Source of the DNA: Planctomycetota bacterium
GTDB lineage: Bacteria; Planctomycetota; UBA1135
Assembly (NCBI GenBank): GCA_024275135.1
Contig: JAJRZS010000027.1
Location: forward strand, 1-58,437
Direction of reading: 5' to 3'
Length of the DNA: 58,437 bases
The notes below the pieces were generated by a model. The model saw only the letters and a list, made by a program, of their open reading frames with translations, did not search any database and was not told where the DNA came from. Both the position numbers and the translations under genes were made by a program. Positions 8,732 to 16,166 of the stretch are shown one piece after another. The stretch's first letter is position 1; the number at the start of each line of letters is the position of its first letter.

Positions 8732-9877
8732 ATGGCTCGCATTCAGCGTAGAGTTCCCGCCGCAGTTCGCTCCACAGGGCGAAGTGAATCCACCTCCAGT
8801 GCCGAGGCTTCCACCGTTTTGGTGAAGCGCAAGGTGCCACTGAAACATATTGTGCAGTTCACGCGCATGTTGGCGACGATGACCGAAGCCGGTTTGCCGA
8901 TTTTACGCAACCTTCGCATCCTCGCCGAGCAATGGCCGGAAGGCCGTTTTCGGGATTCGATTTTGGATGCAGGAGATTTGGTGGAAGAGGGGCAGCCTTT
9001 GTCGGACGCCTTAGCTCAATCTCCGGAAGTCTTTGACGAGCTTTATGTCAACATGGCGCGTGCTGGCGAAGCTGGGGGTGTATTGGACACGGTATTTGAT
9101 CGCTTGGCCAACTTCTTGGAACGGGCGCAAAACGTGCGCGACAAAACCAAGTCTGCGCTCACTTATCCCATCGTAATTTTTGTGGTTGCCATGGCTGTGG
9201 TTTCGGCCTTGTTGTTGTTTGTGATTCCGAAGTTTGCAGAGCTGTATACCGACATGGACATGGAATTGCCAAAGCTCACGCAGTTCATGATTGATACCAG
9301 TGCCTTTATGGTGCAGTATTGGTATGCGGTTCTTGGTTTTCCCATTGCGCTTTGGTTTGGGCATATGTTGCTGTATCGTCGCTCGTACGGCTATCGGCAT
9401 CGTTGCCATGGATTGGCATTAAAAGCCCCGGTGTTTGGGCCCTTGGCAGAAAAAAGCCAGGTATCCCGCTTTGCCACCACCTTCGGCACCTTGATTGCCA
9501 GTGGGGTGCCGCATTTGGAGGCTTTCAACATTACCCGGGGCGCCTTAACCAATGAGGTCTATCGAGAGGCTGTGGAAGACATCCAAGAGGAAGTGCGGGA
9601 AGGTGAAGCCATCGCCGCTTCCCTGGAATCTTCGGGAAGGTTCGACGATTTGGTGGTGGCCATGGTGGAGGTGGGGGAAGAAACAGGCGAATTGGATCGC
9701 ATGTGCATGCGCATTGGTGATAGCTACGAAGAACAGTACACCCGCGCCCTCGACAATATGTTGAAGTTGATTGAGCCACTGATGCTGATTTTGCTCGCTG
9801 GCTTGGTGGGCTCGATCGCCTTGTCCTTGTTCCTGCCCTTGTTCAAGCTGCTCGAAGAGTTTGGCGCCCAAGCATGA
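8732..9877 (+). CDS. pilC: PilC/GspF inner-membrane platform protein
   Basis: A 381-residue type II secretion/type IV pilus platform protein with two tandem GspF domains (about residues 40-170 and 240-370). Diagnostic motifs are 'FTRMLATMTEAGLPILRNLRIL', 'VNMARAGEAGGVLDTVFDRLANFLE', 'FATTFGTLIASGVPHLEAF' and 'VEVGEETGELDRMC'. Membrane segments lie near residues 145-167, 200-215 and 345-370. It couples the ATPases to pilin extraction. A strong ribosome site (AAGGAG, in the end of the previous gene) sits just upstream, and it ends in an ATGA overlap with the kinase gene. No pilin or PilM-Q genes are present in the window. Confidence 0.93.
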   Translation: MARIQRRVPAAVRSTGRSESTSSAEASTVLVKRKVPLKHIVQFTRMLATMTEAGLPILRNLRILAEQWPEGRFRDSILDAGDLVEEGQPLSDALAQSPEVFDELYVNMARAGEAGGVLDTVFDRLANFLERAQNVRDKTKSALTYPIVIFVVAMAVVSALLLFVIPKFAELYTDMDMELPKLTQFMIDTSAFMVQYWYAVLGFPIALWFGHMLLYRRSYGYRHRCHGLALKAPVFGPLAEKSQVSRFATTFGTLIASGVPHLEAFNITRGALTNEVYREAVEDIQEEVREGEAIAASLESSGRFDDLVVAMVEVGEETGELDRMCMRIGDSYEEQYTRALDNMLKLIEPLMLILLAGLVGSIALSLFLPLFKLLEEFGAQA

Positions 9878-11346
9878 GCCTGAGACTGCGCTTGACCCTC
9901 GGCTTGGTGCTGGTCAATGCGATTGTTTTGGGCAGCTTGGCGTGGTGGGTTGCTGGGCAGGAACATGAGCGGCAGCTACGGGAGGAACTGCGCCGTCAAA
10001 GTTTGGAAGACCGCTTGGCGCAGTTGGCGGTGCCGCGCTTTCGTCCGTCTGAAATGGGAGACTTGGCCAAAATGTTGGATTGGCCGTTGTGGTCGCAGTT
10101 TGAAGATGCCCTCATTATCGATACCCGAGTCTTGGACTTTGACGGGGAAAAGGTTCCGGTTGGCACCTTCTTGAATCCCCGCGGTCGACGCCAACGGCCT
10201 GCCGATTTTCCGCTTGCCGATATCACCAAGGCGGTGGTGCAAGCCACCGAACAAAACCGTCCGCTTGCCGTGGCGAGCGGGTTGGCGATTCCCCTTTCTG
10301 CCTATCAACCTTTTGCCGAAGAGCAGCATCCTTGGGGAGGAATTTACGTCGACTTGCGCCTGCCCGAGGAGGGGGAAAGTTTGATGCGGTCGGTGTTGTT
10401 GGCCGCCTTTGTTTCCACCTTTATCTCCGCCTTGTTGGTGGCATGGCTCTTGCATCGTTGGGTGCTGCGCCCGGTAGACCGATTGGTGGCTGCCACCCAA
10501 CGCTTTGACGGTGGCGAGCTAGGTGGGTCACTACCCGAGGAGGGTGCGCATGAGGTGGTGGAGTTGTCGCAATCTTTTGCGGCAATGATGAAGCGTATTC
10601 GAGGGTTCCAAGCGGAATTGGAGCAGGAGGTGGAACAAGCCACCGCCCGCGCCCTGCAAGCCGATCGTGTTGCTGCTCATCGAGAACGAATGGCAGCGAT
10701 GGGGGCCTTGGCGGCGGGGGTTGCCCATGAAATCAACAGTCCTTTGGCAGGAGCACTTTATGGCCTGGAAGTTTTGCGGCGCGACGCCAAAAGCGCGGAT
10801 GCCCAGCAGTATGGGGCGTTGATGCAAGAAGCTTTGGAGCGCATTCGCGATTTGGTGCAACGTTTGTTGTTGTTGGCGCCGTCGAAGTCGGAGGCGGCGA
10901 GTTGCGATGCTGTGCCTTTGCTAGCCGACCTCCGAGCCTTTTTAAGTAGTCGTCTCGAAAAACATCACCTGCAGGTGGAAATCGAAGAAGAGCCTTTCTT
11001 AGTGCCGGCGGCGCGCGGGGATTTGTTCCCGTTATTGTTGAATCTTTTGCAGAATGCCTTGGATTCTTTGGATGGTCGGGAAGGTGCGGGAACCATTTGG
11101 GTTAATGCGAAAAAAACAAAGGATGGCGGTTGCCAGCTGGAAATCGTGGATGATGGGCCCGGGGCTCCCGAGCGTATCCTTCCGCATTTGTTTGAACCAT
11201 TCTTCACCTCCAAAGATGTAGGCAAAGGTACTGGATTGGGGCTTGCTTTGGCCCATGCCACCATGCAAAGATTGGGCGGAGAAATGGATGCCCATAACTT
11301 AGAGCAGGGTGGATTTCGCGTGGTCTTGAGGTTCCCAACTTCATGA
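9874..11346 (+). CDS. Membrane sensor histidine kinase (orphan)
   Basis: A 490-residue sensor kinase. Membrane segments lie at about 7-27 and 170-192 and flank a periplasmic sensor domain. A HAMP linker ('LHRWVLRPVDRLVAATQRF') and a coiled coil follow. The HisKA box is 'AAGVAHEINSPLAGAL' with the phosphoacceptor His at residue 285. The catalytic domain has N box 'LLNLLQNALDS', G1 'VDDGPGAP', F box 'LFEPFFTSK' and G2 'GTGLGLALAHA'. No response regulator gene is adjacent. It is translationally coupled to pilC upstream and to the CNNM gene downstream, which suggests it senses something relevant to pilus or envelope function. Confidence 0.92.
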   Translation: MSLRLRLTLGLVLVNAIVLGSLAWWVAGQEHERQLREELRRQSLEDRLAQLAVPRFRPSEMGDLAKMLDWPLWSQFEDALIIDTRVLDFDGEKVPVGTFLNPRGRRQRPADFPLADITKAVVQATEQNRPLAVASGLAIPLSAYQPFAEEQHPWGGIYVDLRLPEEGESLMRSVLLAAFVSTFISALLVAWLLHRWVLRPVDRLVAATQRFDGGELGGSLPEEGAHEVVELSQSFAAMMKRIRGFQAELEQEVEQATARALQADRVAAHRERMAAMGALAAGVAHEINSPLAGALYGLEVLRRDAKSADAQQYGALMQEALERIRDLVQRLLLLAPSKSEAASCDAVPLLADLRAFLSSRLEKHHLQVEIEEEPFLVPAARGDLFPLLLNLLQNALDSLDGREGAGTIWVNAKKTKDGGCQLEIVDDGPGAPERILPHLFEPFFTSKDVGKGTGLGLALAHATMQRLGGEMDAHNLEQGGFRVVLRFPTS

Positions 11347-12584
11347 GCACGGCCTTGTTCGGGATGTGCTTGCTGCTATGCACATCGGCCATTTTTTCTG
11401 GTGCGGAGGCGGCGCTGTTTACGCTTGCAGCCGAGGGCAAACAAAACCGCCAAACCCCAGCTTTGGCCCGTCGTTTGTTAGCTGACCAGGCGGCAGTATT
11501 GACCACCATCCTGATGGCCAACTTGGTTGCTAACCTCAGTTATTTTGCAGCCACTCATCATTGGGCCGCCCAGTTTTCCACCCGCACGGAGGCGATGATT
11601 GAAATCCTTGGTGTTTTAGGCATCGTATTGTTTGGAGAGATTTTCCCCAAGGTCTTGGCCCATCGTTTTCCTCGTTTCAGCGGTCAGGTTTTGTTAGTGC
11701 CTGTGGTCGTCTTGCATGGGCTATTGGGGCCAGTCAGTCGTTTGTTTTGCCGTCACGATGCGGCCCAGGAGGCTGCCAATCATCCTTTGGACTCCACGCA
11801 GGCAGCCAGCCTGTTGGAACAGGAAAGTAAAGGCGGCATGGATTCCGACGAGCAGGAATTGATTCGCCATTTGCTGGAGTTGGGGCAGTTGCGGGCAGGG
11901 GCTTTGCGTCGTCCTTTGGCCGAAGTGCCGACGGTGAGAGCGGCACAAACCCTGCCTCAAGCTTTGGCGGAAATGAAGCAACTTGATGCGGCTTGGGCGG
12001 TGGTGATGGAGGATGAGGGAGAGGTGCTCGGGGTGTTGGATCGCGCCCGCCTACCGCAAGGAGGCTTGGTTCATGAAGCGATGAAGCCAATTCCAGTTTT
12101 ACCGGAGGTGGCGGCGGTGGCCAATGGCGTGCAGCAATTGCCGAGCAGTGGCAGCCCTTGTGTTTTGTTGGTTGACGAATATGGATCGTCGGTTGGCATT
12201 ATCCAGCGCGGACGGTGGGCTGATACTTTGCTCGACCGCTTGCCGCGCTATCAAGAATCAGATCCAGCCCCCATTCGCCTGGATTCTCACGGGCAATGGG
12301 AGGTTGCGGCTTCTTTGCCATTGCATGATTTTCACGACCGTTTCGGCGACCCTGGTTTGGCCGATGTACGCGTGGACACGGTTGGTGGCTTAGTGGCGGA
12401 AAAATTAGGTCGGATGGCCAAGCTTGGTGACCGCGTGGTGTTGGAAAAGGATGGCCGACGCTTCGTGCTTGAAGTCCGCGATTGTTCCGATACTCGCATT
12501 TTGTGGCTAGGTGTCAAGGTGGAAGCTTTGCCCGCCCCCGACTTCGATGGGGACAAAGAGGAGCCTAAAGGGGGGGCGGCATGA
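11343..12584 (+). CDS. CNNM/CorC-type membrane protein (DUF21-CBS-CorC_HlyC)
   Basis: A 413-residue protein with an N-terminal CNNM (DUF21) membrane domain of about 140 residues ('SAIFSGAEAALFTL', 'ILMANLVANLSYFAAT', 'IVLFGEIFPKVLAHR'). A region in CBS-pair position follows (about 195-300, 'LVDEYGSSVGII'), then a C-terminal CorC_HlyC transporter-associated domain (about 315-400, 'DVRVDTVGGLVAEKLGRM'). Family members are linked to magnesium or cobalt transport and homeostasis at the inner membrane. The start overlaps the kinase stop by ATGA, and the end overlaps the next paralogue by ATGA. Confidence 0.88.
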   Translation: MSTALFGMCLLLCTSAIFSGAEAALFTLAAEGKQNRQTPALARRLLADQAAVLTTILMANLVANLSYFAATHHWAAQFSTRTEAMIEILGVLGIVLFGEIFPKVLAHRFPRFSGQVLLVPVVVLHGLLGPVSRLFCRHDAAQEAANHPLDSTQAASLLEQESKGGMDSDEQELIRHLLELGQLRAGALRRPLAEVPTVRAAQTLPQALAEMKQLDAAWAVVMEDEGEVLGVLDRARLPQGGLVHEAMKPIPVLPEVAAVANGVQQLPSSGSPCVLLVDEYGSSVGIIQRGRWADTLLDRLPRYQESDPAPIRLDSHGQWEVAASLPLHDFHDRFGDPGLADVRVDTVGGLVAEKLGRMAKLGDRVVLEKDGRRFVLEVRDCSDTRILWLGVKVEALPAPDFDGDKEEPKGGAA

Positions 12585-13498
12585 TTTTCCTCCTGCTGGT
12601 TCTGGCTTTGTTCGCGTCGGCCATGTTTGCTGGCGCCGAAACAGGGTTTTACGGATTGAACCCCATGCGCTTGCAGCATGAAAGCAAACACACCCGTGCG
12701 GCTGCCATCTTGCTCCCGGTGCTAAGCTCTCCCAGTGCCTTTTTGGCGACCTTGTTGATTGGCAACAACCTGGCAAATGACGCTGCGGTCAAAGCGGCGG
12801 GGGAGATAGGTGCGGTTCTGGGTTGGTCAAATCCAGAGTTTGTCGGTGCGATTATTCTTACTCCCCTGGTCTTTTTGTTTGGCGAAGTTTTGCCCAAGCA
12901 GTTCTTTCTTGCGCGCCCACAGCGGCTTTTGCATTTGGCCGTGCCCTTGGCTGCGGCGCGATTTTTGTTTTGGCCGCTGACAGCACCTTTGGCGGCCCTG
13001 GCTCGGGCTTTGGAAGGAGACACCCAATCCTTTGTTTTGGCTCGTCGGCAATTTGCAGCTTTGTTGCAAGAGGGTTCGCAACATCCACCCGGGGAAGCGC
13101 GGGTGATGGCGGCGGCTTTGCGCGCGATGGAGGCTCATGGCCAAGATTTGCAGGCTTTTTTGCGCATGGATTTGCCTCAGTTTGCGGCCGAAACCACCGT
13201 GTCGGAAGTCGCCAAGGTGTTGGCCCAACAGCGCGACACCCTAGGCTTGGTGCCTCAGGAGGAAGGCCCTCCCGCTTTGTTGTTGGGGACCCGCCTGGCT
13301 TTGGCCCCGGCGGAGGCCTGCGTCGCGGACGTGGCCTTGCCATTGCCGCAACTGGAATCCGACTTGGATTTGTCCGCAGCTCTTACCCAGTTGCGCGCCT
13401 TGGGTGTGGCTTTTGCCTGGGTCGAGAAACCTGGCTCCTGGGCAGGACTTTGTGATTTAGAATATGCTCTGGCTCAGCTGCTAGCGCCTAACCCTTAA
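12581..13498 (+). CDS. CNNM/DUF21 membrane protein, short second copy
   Basis: A 305-residue paralogue of the previous protein. The DUF21 membrane domain is clear ('SAMFAGAETGFYGLNPMRL', 'LLIGNNLANDAA', 'VFLFGEVLPKQFFLARP'). The soluble part (about 150-305) is shorter and weakly CBS-like, and the C-terminal CorC_HlyC domain is absent. Paired CNNM genes are common in bacteria and may form heterodimers, as the membrane domain dimerises. It overlaps its partner by 4 nt, so matched expression is likely. Confidence 0.85.
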   Translation: MIFLLLVLALFASAMFAGAETGFYGLNPMRLQHESKHTRAAAILLPVLSSPSAFLATLLIGNNLANDAAVKAAGEIGAVLGWSNPEFVGAIILTPLVFLFGEVLPKQFFLARPQRLLHLAVPLAAARFLFWPLTAPLAALARALEGDTQSFVLARRQFAALLQEGSQHPPGEARVMAAALRAMEAHGQDLQAFLRMDLPQFAAETTVSEVAKVLAQQRDTLGLVPQEEGPPALLLGTRLALAPAEACVADVALPLPQLESDLDLSAALTQLRALGVAFAWVEKPGSWAGLCDLEYALAQLLAPNP

Positions 13499-13507
13499 GT
13501 CACCACC

Positions 13508-13894
13508 ATGAAATCCTTTGCTGCTCACGTTGTTCTCGTTTTTTGTGCCTTTGTTGCCGGTGCGCTAAGCTTGCATTTGCTCACCCCAACCCCGGTGGCG
13601 GCCTCTGGGGCCGATAGCGGCAAGCGGTATGTGGCGGTCACTGGGCCCTACCAGGATGGGGTGTCCTTGCTGTATGTGCTCGACCAAACAAACCAGCATT
13701 TGGTGGTGTATGAAGCCCGTGGCGGGGCGGCCAACTCCCATAGGCTGATGTTCGTAGGCGCTCGCAACATCGAGCTGGACACCCAATTGGATGGATTTAA
13801 CGACGAATCGGAATACACCCATCAAGATTTGGAGGAGGAGTTCCTAAAATCCGGCATTCTCAGCCCTGAAGAGGGCACAAAGTCCGACGGATAG
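13508..13894 (+). CDS. Small secreted or membrane-anchored protein of unknown function
   Basis: A 128-residue protein with an N-terminal hydrophobic segment (about 5-25) that may be cleaved or may anchor it. The body contains 'YVLDQTNQHLVVYEARGG', a strand-turn-strand that looks like a beta-propeller-type blade, followed by 'RNIELDTQLDGFND' and an acidic C-terminus. I have a general impression of similar small proteins in Planctomycetota but cannot name a family. It lies 9 nt after the CNNM gene, so it is probably the last gene of that operon. Confidence 0.7.
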   Translation: MKSFAAHVVLVFCAFVAGALSLHLLTPTPVAASGADSGKRYVAVTGPYQDGVSLLYVLDQTNQHLVVYEARGGAANSHRLMFVGARNIELDTQLDGFNDESEYTHQDLEEEFLKSGILSPEEGTKSDG

Positions 13895-13907
13895 CGTATC
13901 CTTGGCC

Positions 13908-13946
13908 TCCGGCTTGGCTACAGCTATGCTGGACGCCGGAAATTTT
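13908..13946 (+). terminator. Weak inverted repeat with AATTTT tail
   Basis: TCCGGC (13908-13913) pairs with GCCGGA (13935-13940) across a 21-nt loop and is followed by AATTTT. It sits in the 83-nt gap after the pilus/CNNM operon, where a terminator would be expected. The stem is only 6 bp, so the call is tentative. Confidence 0.25.
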
Positions 13947-13977
13947 CCTCCACCCACTAGACCCAGAAAGCAATCCC

Positions 13978-14523
13978 GTGAGCGACAGCGAATTCGCATC
14001 CTTCGACGACGCCCTTAAGAAACTCGAGCTTGAAGAAGAAGATCTTAAGCGTTTGATTTCTGCCGGAGAAATCCGTGCCTTCCGTGAGGGCTCCAACATG
14101 CGCTTGCGCGTGGAAGATGTAGCCAAAGTCGCCGATCAGCTTGGCATTGGCGGCACGGTGGCCGAAGAAGACGCCGGTGAGGTGTTGGAAGTGGAAGATT
14201 TGGTGCTGGATGAAGCCGAGGAAGGCATGGCCACCACCCAACTTTCCGAAGAAGATACGCTGCTTGATGAGCCGGTGGCTGAGGTGCAAGTTGCCAAGGA
14301 AGCTCCGGTGGCGCCCCGCCGCTCCAGTGCTGGGGCCCGTAGTGGGCGCGCTTCCGCTGCTGCCGCTACCGCCAGCCTCAGCGATGAAGGAGGCGGCATG
14401 CGCGCCGCCATCATTTGCACCAGCCTGCTGATGTTGTTTGGCATTGCCTTTGCCATCGGCATGATTTCCGGCGAAACCAGTGGCATTACCTCTGGCATCG
14501 TCGACATGGTCCACGGCAAATAG
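13978..14523 (+). CDS. Excisionase/MerR-like HTH protein with C-terminal membrane anchor
   Basis: A 181-residue protein from GTG 13978. Residues 5-50 ('DALKKLELEEEDLKRLISAGEIRAFREGSNMRLRVEDV') match the helix-wing-helix of excisionase/MerR-like DNA-binding domains. A long acidic, then Ala/Ser/Arg-rich linker follows, and a membrane helix lies at about 143-163 ('AAIICTSLLMLFGIAFAIGMI') near the C-terminus. The topology would keep the HTH in the cytoplasm, tethered to the inner membrane. The domain may recognise protein rather than DNA. The gene lies upstream of the FGE-like lipoprotein and may be expressed with it. Confidence 0.72.
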   Translation: MSDSEFASFDDALKKLELEEEDLKRLISAGEIRAFREGSNMRLRVEDVAKVADQLGIGGTVAEEDAGEVLEVEDLVLDEAEEGMATTQLSEEDTLLDEPVAEVQVAKEAPVAPRRSSAGARSGRASAAAATASLSDEGGGMRAAIICTSLLMLFGIAFAIGMISGETSGITSGIVDMVHGK

Positions 14524-14534
14524 GCTTCTGGTCT

Positions 14535-15308
14535 GTGTATTTCCAGGCCCTGGTCCTGACGCTGATGCTCGGGGCTGGGGCCTGTGCGCGTTCGGTTTCT
14601 TCTCCTTTGCCCGCTTCGGTCGCACGGCTGGAATCTTTGGTACTCTCGCGCCCAGTGCCAGGTTCTTCCACTTGGCTGTTGGCAGGGCGTTATGAAACCA
14701 CGCGCGGTGAATATGGGGTTGCCCGACGGCCCAGCGAAGAAGATTTGCCGGTGACCATGGTCAGCTTCCATGAGGCGGAAACTTGGTGCCGAGAACGGCA
14801 TTTGCGTTTGCCGAGTTTGAGCGAATGGCGGCATGTAGCCAATTCCGGCCGCGAAGAGTTTTGGGTGGCAGAGACTGCTCGTAACGGACTGAGTCTGAGG
14901 CTGCGGCGCGCTTTGCCCGTCGGTGTTTTCGAGCGCGGGCGCACTTCTTTGGGTGCTTATGACATGCTTGGCAATGTGCGCGAATGGGCAAAAGACCCTA
15001 GCCGTGAAAAATACTATGCCTGCGGCGGTTCCTATGCGGCTCGCGAGGCCAGCACCGCTCCTGAAGAACAGCTGGAATTGCTGCCAGAGGACCGCGCCGA
15101 AGATGTGGGATTTCGTTATTTTGCCGATGCCGAGGCCTATATGTTGACGGAGGTCATTCCTTGGTGGTCGGAGTTGAGCCCGGAGCAAAAAGATTTTGTG
15201 CAAATGGTGGTGGCGGCCTGGCCCTTGGAGGCACGCACGGCCCTTGCCGATTTGCTGCGCCGCCAGCAGGCACCCGAAGGCTTTTGCCGGATGTTGGCGC
15301 AGCCATGA
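14535..15308 (+). CDS. FGE-sulfatase (SUMF1-like) domain lipoprotein, probably non-catalytic
   Basis: About 257 residues if translation starts at GTG 14535, which places a hydrophobic segment and a lipobox-like 'LGAGAC' at the N-terminus. The fold is recognised by 'GRYETTRGEYGV', 'VTMVSFHEAETWCRERHLRLPSLSEW', 'GAYDMLGNVREWAKD' and the closing 'DVGFRYFAD', the standard order of formylglycine-generating-enzyme-like domains. The paired catalytic cysteines of true FGE are not visible, so this is more likely a binding or scaffold version. A helical C-terminal extension of about 50 residues follows. It ends in an ATGA overlap with rsmA. The start codon is uncertain. Confidence 0.75.
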   Translation: MYFQALVLTLMLGAGACARSVSSPLPASVARLESLVLSRPVPGSSTWLLAGRYETTRGEYGVARRPSEEDLPVTMVSFHEAETWCRERHLRLPSLSEWRHVANSGREEFWVAETARNGLSLRLRRALPVGVFERGRTSLGAYDMLGNVREWAKDPSREKYYACGGSYAAREASTAPEEQLELLPEDRAEDVGFRYFADAEAYMLTEVIPWWSELSPEQKDFVQMVVAAWPLEARTALADLLRRQQAPEGFCRMLAQP

Positions 15309-16147
15309 AACTGGGGGAGTTACGAGCTTTATTGGATGCCTACGGATTGCGTCCAAACGCACGTTTTGGGCAAAACTTTTTGGTCGACCCGGCCCTGTTG
15401 CAACGCATCCCTGGAGATGCCGAAGTGCAGCCAGGGGATTCCGTGTTAGAGGTTGGGCCGGGGGCGGGTGCCTTAACTGCAGAGTTGTTGGGCGCCGGGG
15501 CGCAGGTGGTGGCGGTGGAGTTGGATTTTGGCTTGTTGCGCTTGTTGCGCGATCGCTTTTCTTCGGAGATAGACCAGGGCCAACTCACCTGTCTCGAAGG
15601 CGACATTCTCGGCCGAGAGGAAAAGCTGCATCCCGAGGTGGAGGCTTGGTGGGCCTCCCTGTCGCAAGCTCCGCGCTTGGTGGCCAATTTGCCTTATGCC
15701 ATTTCCGGCCCTTTCTTGGGACGCTTACCAGGCCGAGACTTGGCCAGTGCCACTTTGCTTTTACAGCGGGAAGTGGCGGAGAAGGCGGCGTCTGCCGGGG
15801 GTAAAGATGGCTGGAGTCCCTTGGCGATTCGCCTGGCGCTTTCTTTCCACACGCGGCTTGGTCGACGCTTACCACCGGAGGTGTTTTGGCCACGGCCCAA
15901 AGTCGCGTCGGCCTTTTTGCACTTGGCCCCGCGTGAGGATGCGCTGAGTCCTCAGCAGGATCAAGAACTGCGCAGGGTGCTCTGTTTTGCTTTTGGTCAG
16001 CGTCGCAAGGCCCTACTCGGACGTCTGCAAACCGAGGCTGCCGCCTGGGCGGAGGCGTTGGCTGGGGCTGGGGTTTCTCCGCAAATGCGCCCTGGCGCAG
16101 TCGCGCCAAATATTTGGCGAAGTGCTTTGCTGCAAGTGGTAGATTAG
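15305..16147 (+). CDS. rsmA: 16S rRNA dimethyladenosine transferase RsmA/KsgA
   Basis: This 280-residue SAM-dependent enzyme dimethylates the two adjacent adenines near the 3' end of 16S rRNA. It has the family opening 'LRPNARFGQNFLVDPALLQRI', SAM motif I 'VLEVGPGAGALTAEL', the acidic motif II 'VVAVELD', and catalytic motif IV 'NLPYAIS'. The C-terminal helical domain contains 'FWPRPKVASAFLHL' and 'FAFGQRRKALLGRL'. ATG 15305 is chosen because it begins the family N-terminus and overlaps the upstream stop; the frame is open further upstream without homology. Confidence 0.95.
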   Translation: MKLGELRALLDAYGLRPNARFGQNFLVDPALLQRIPGDAEVQPGDSVLEVGPGAGALTAELLGAGAQVVAVELDFGLLRLLRDRFSSEIDQGQLTCLEGDILGREEKLHPEVEAWWASLSQAPRLVANLPYAISGPFLGRLPGRDLASATLLLQREVAEKAASAGGKDGWSPLAIRLALSFHTRLGRRLPPEVFWPRPKVASAFLHLAPREDALSPQQDQELRRVLCFAFGQRRKALLGRLQTEAAAWAEALAGAGVSPQMRPGAVAPNIWRSALLQVVD

Positions 16148-16166
16148 GATTGGTGTTGGTGCAAGC

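Noticed and set aside
14535..15308. True formylglycine-generating enzyme or sulfatase activator
   Set aside because: The fold is present, but the catalytic cysteine pair is not visible and no sulfatase gene is nearby.
14136..15362. Long minus-strand open frame of about 400 codons
   Set aside because: It is antisense to the HTH and FGE-like genes, has no recognisable domain, and arises from the high GC and codon bias of the plus-strand genes.
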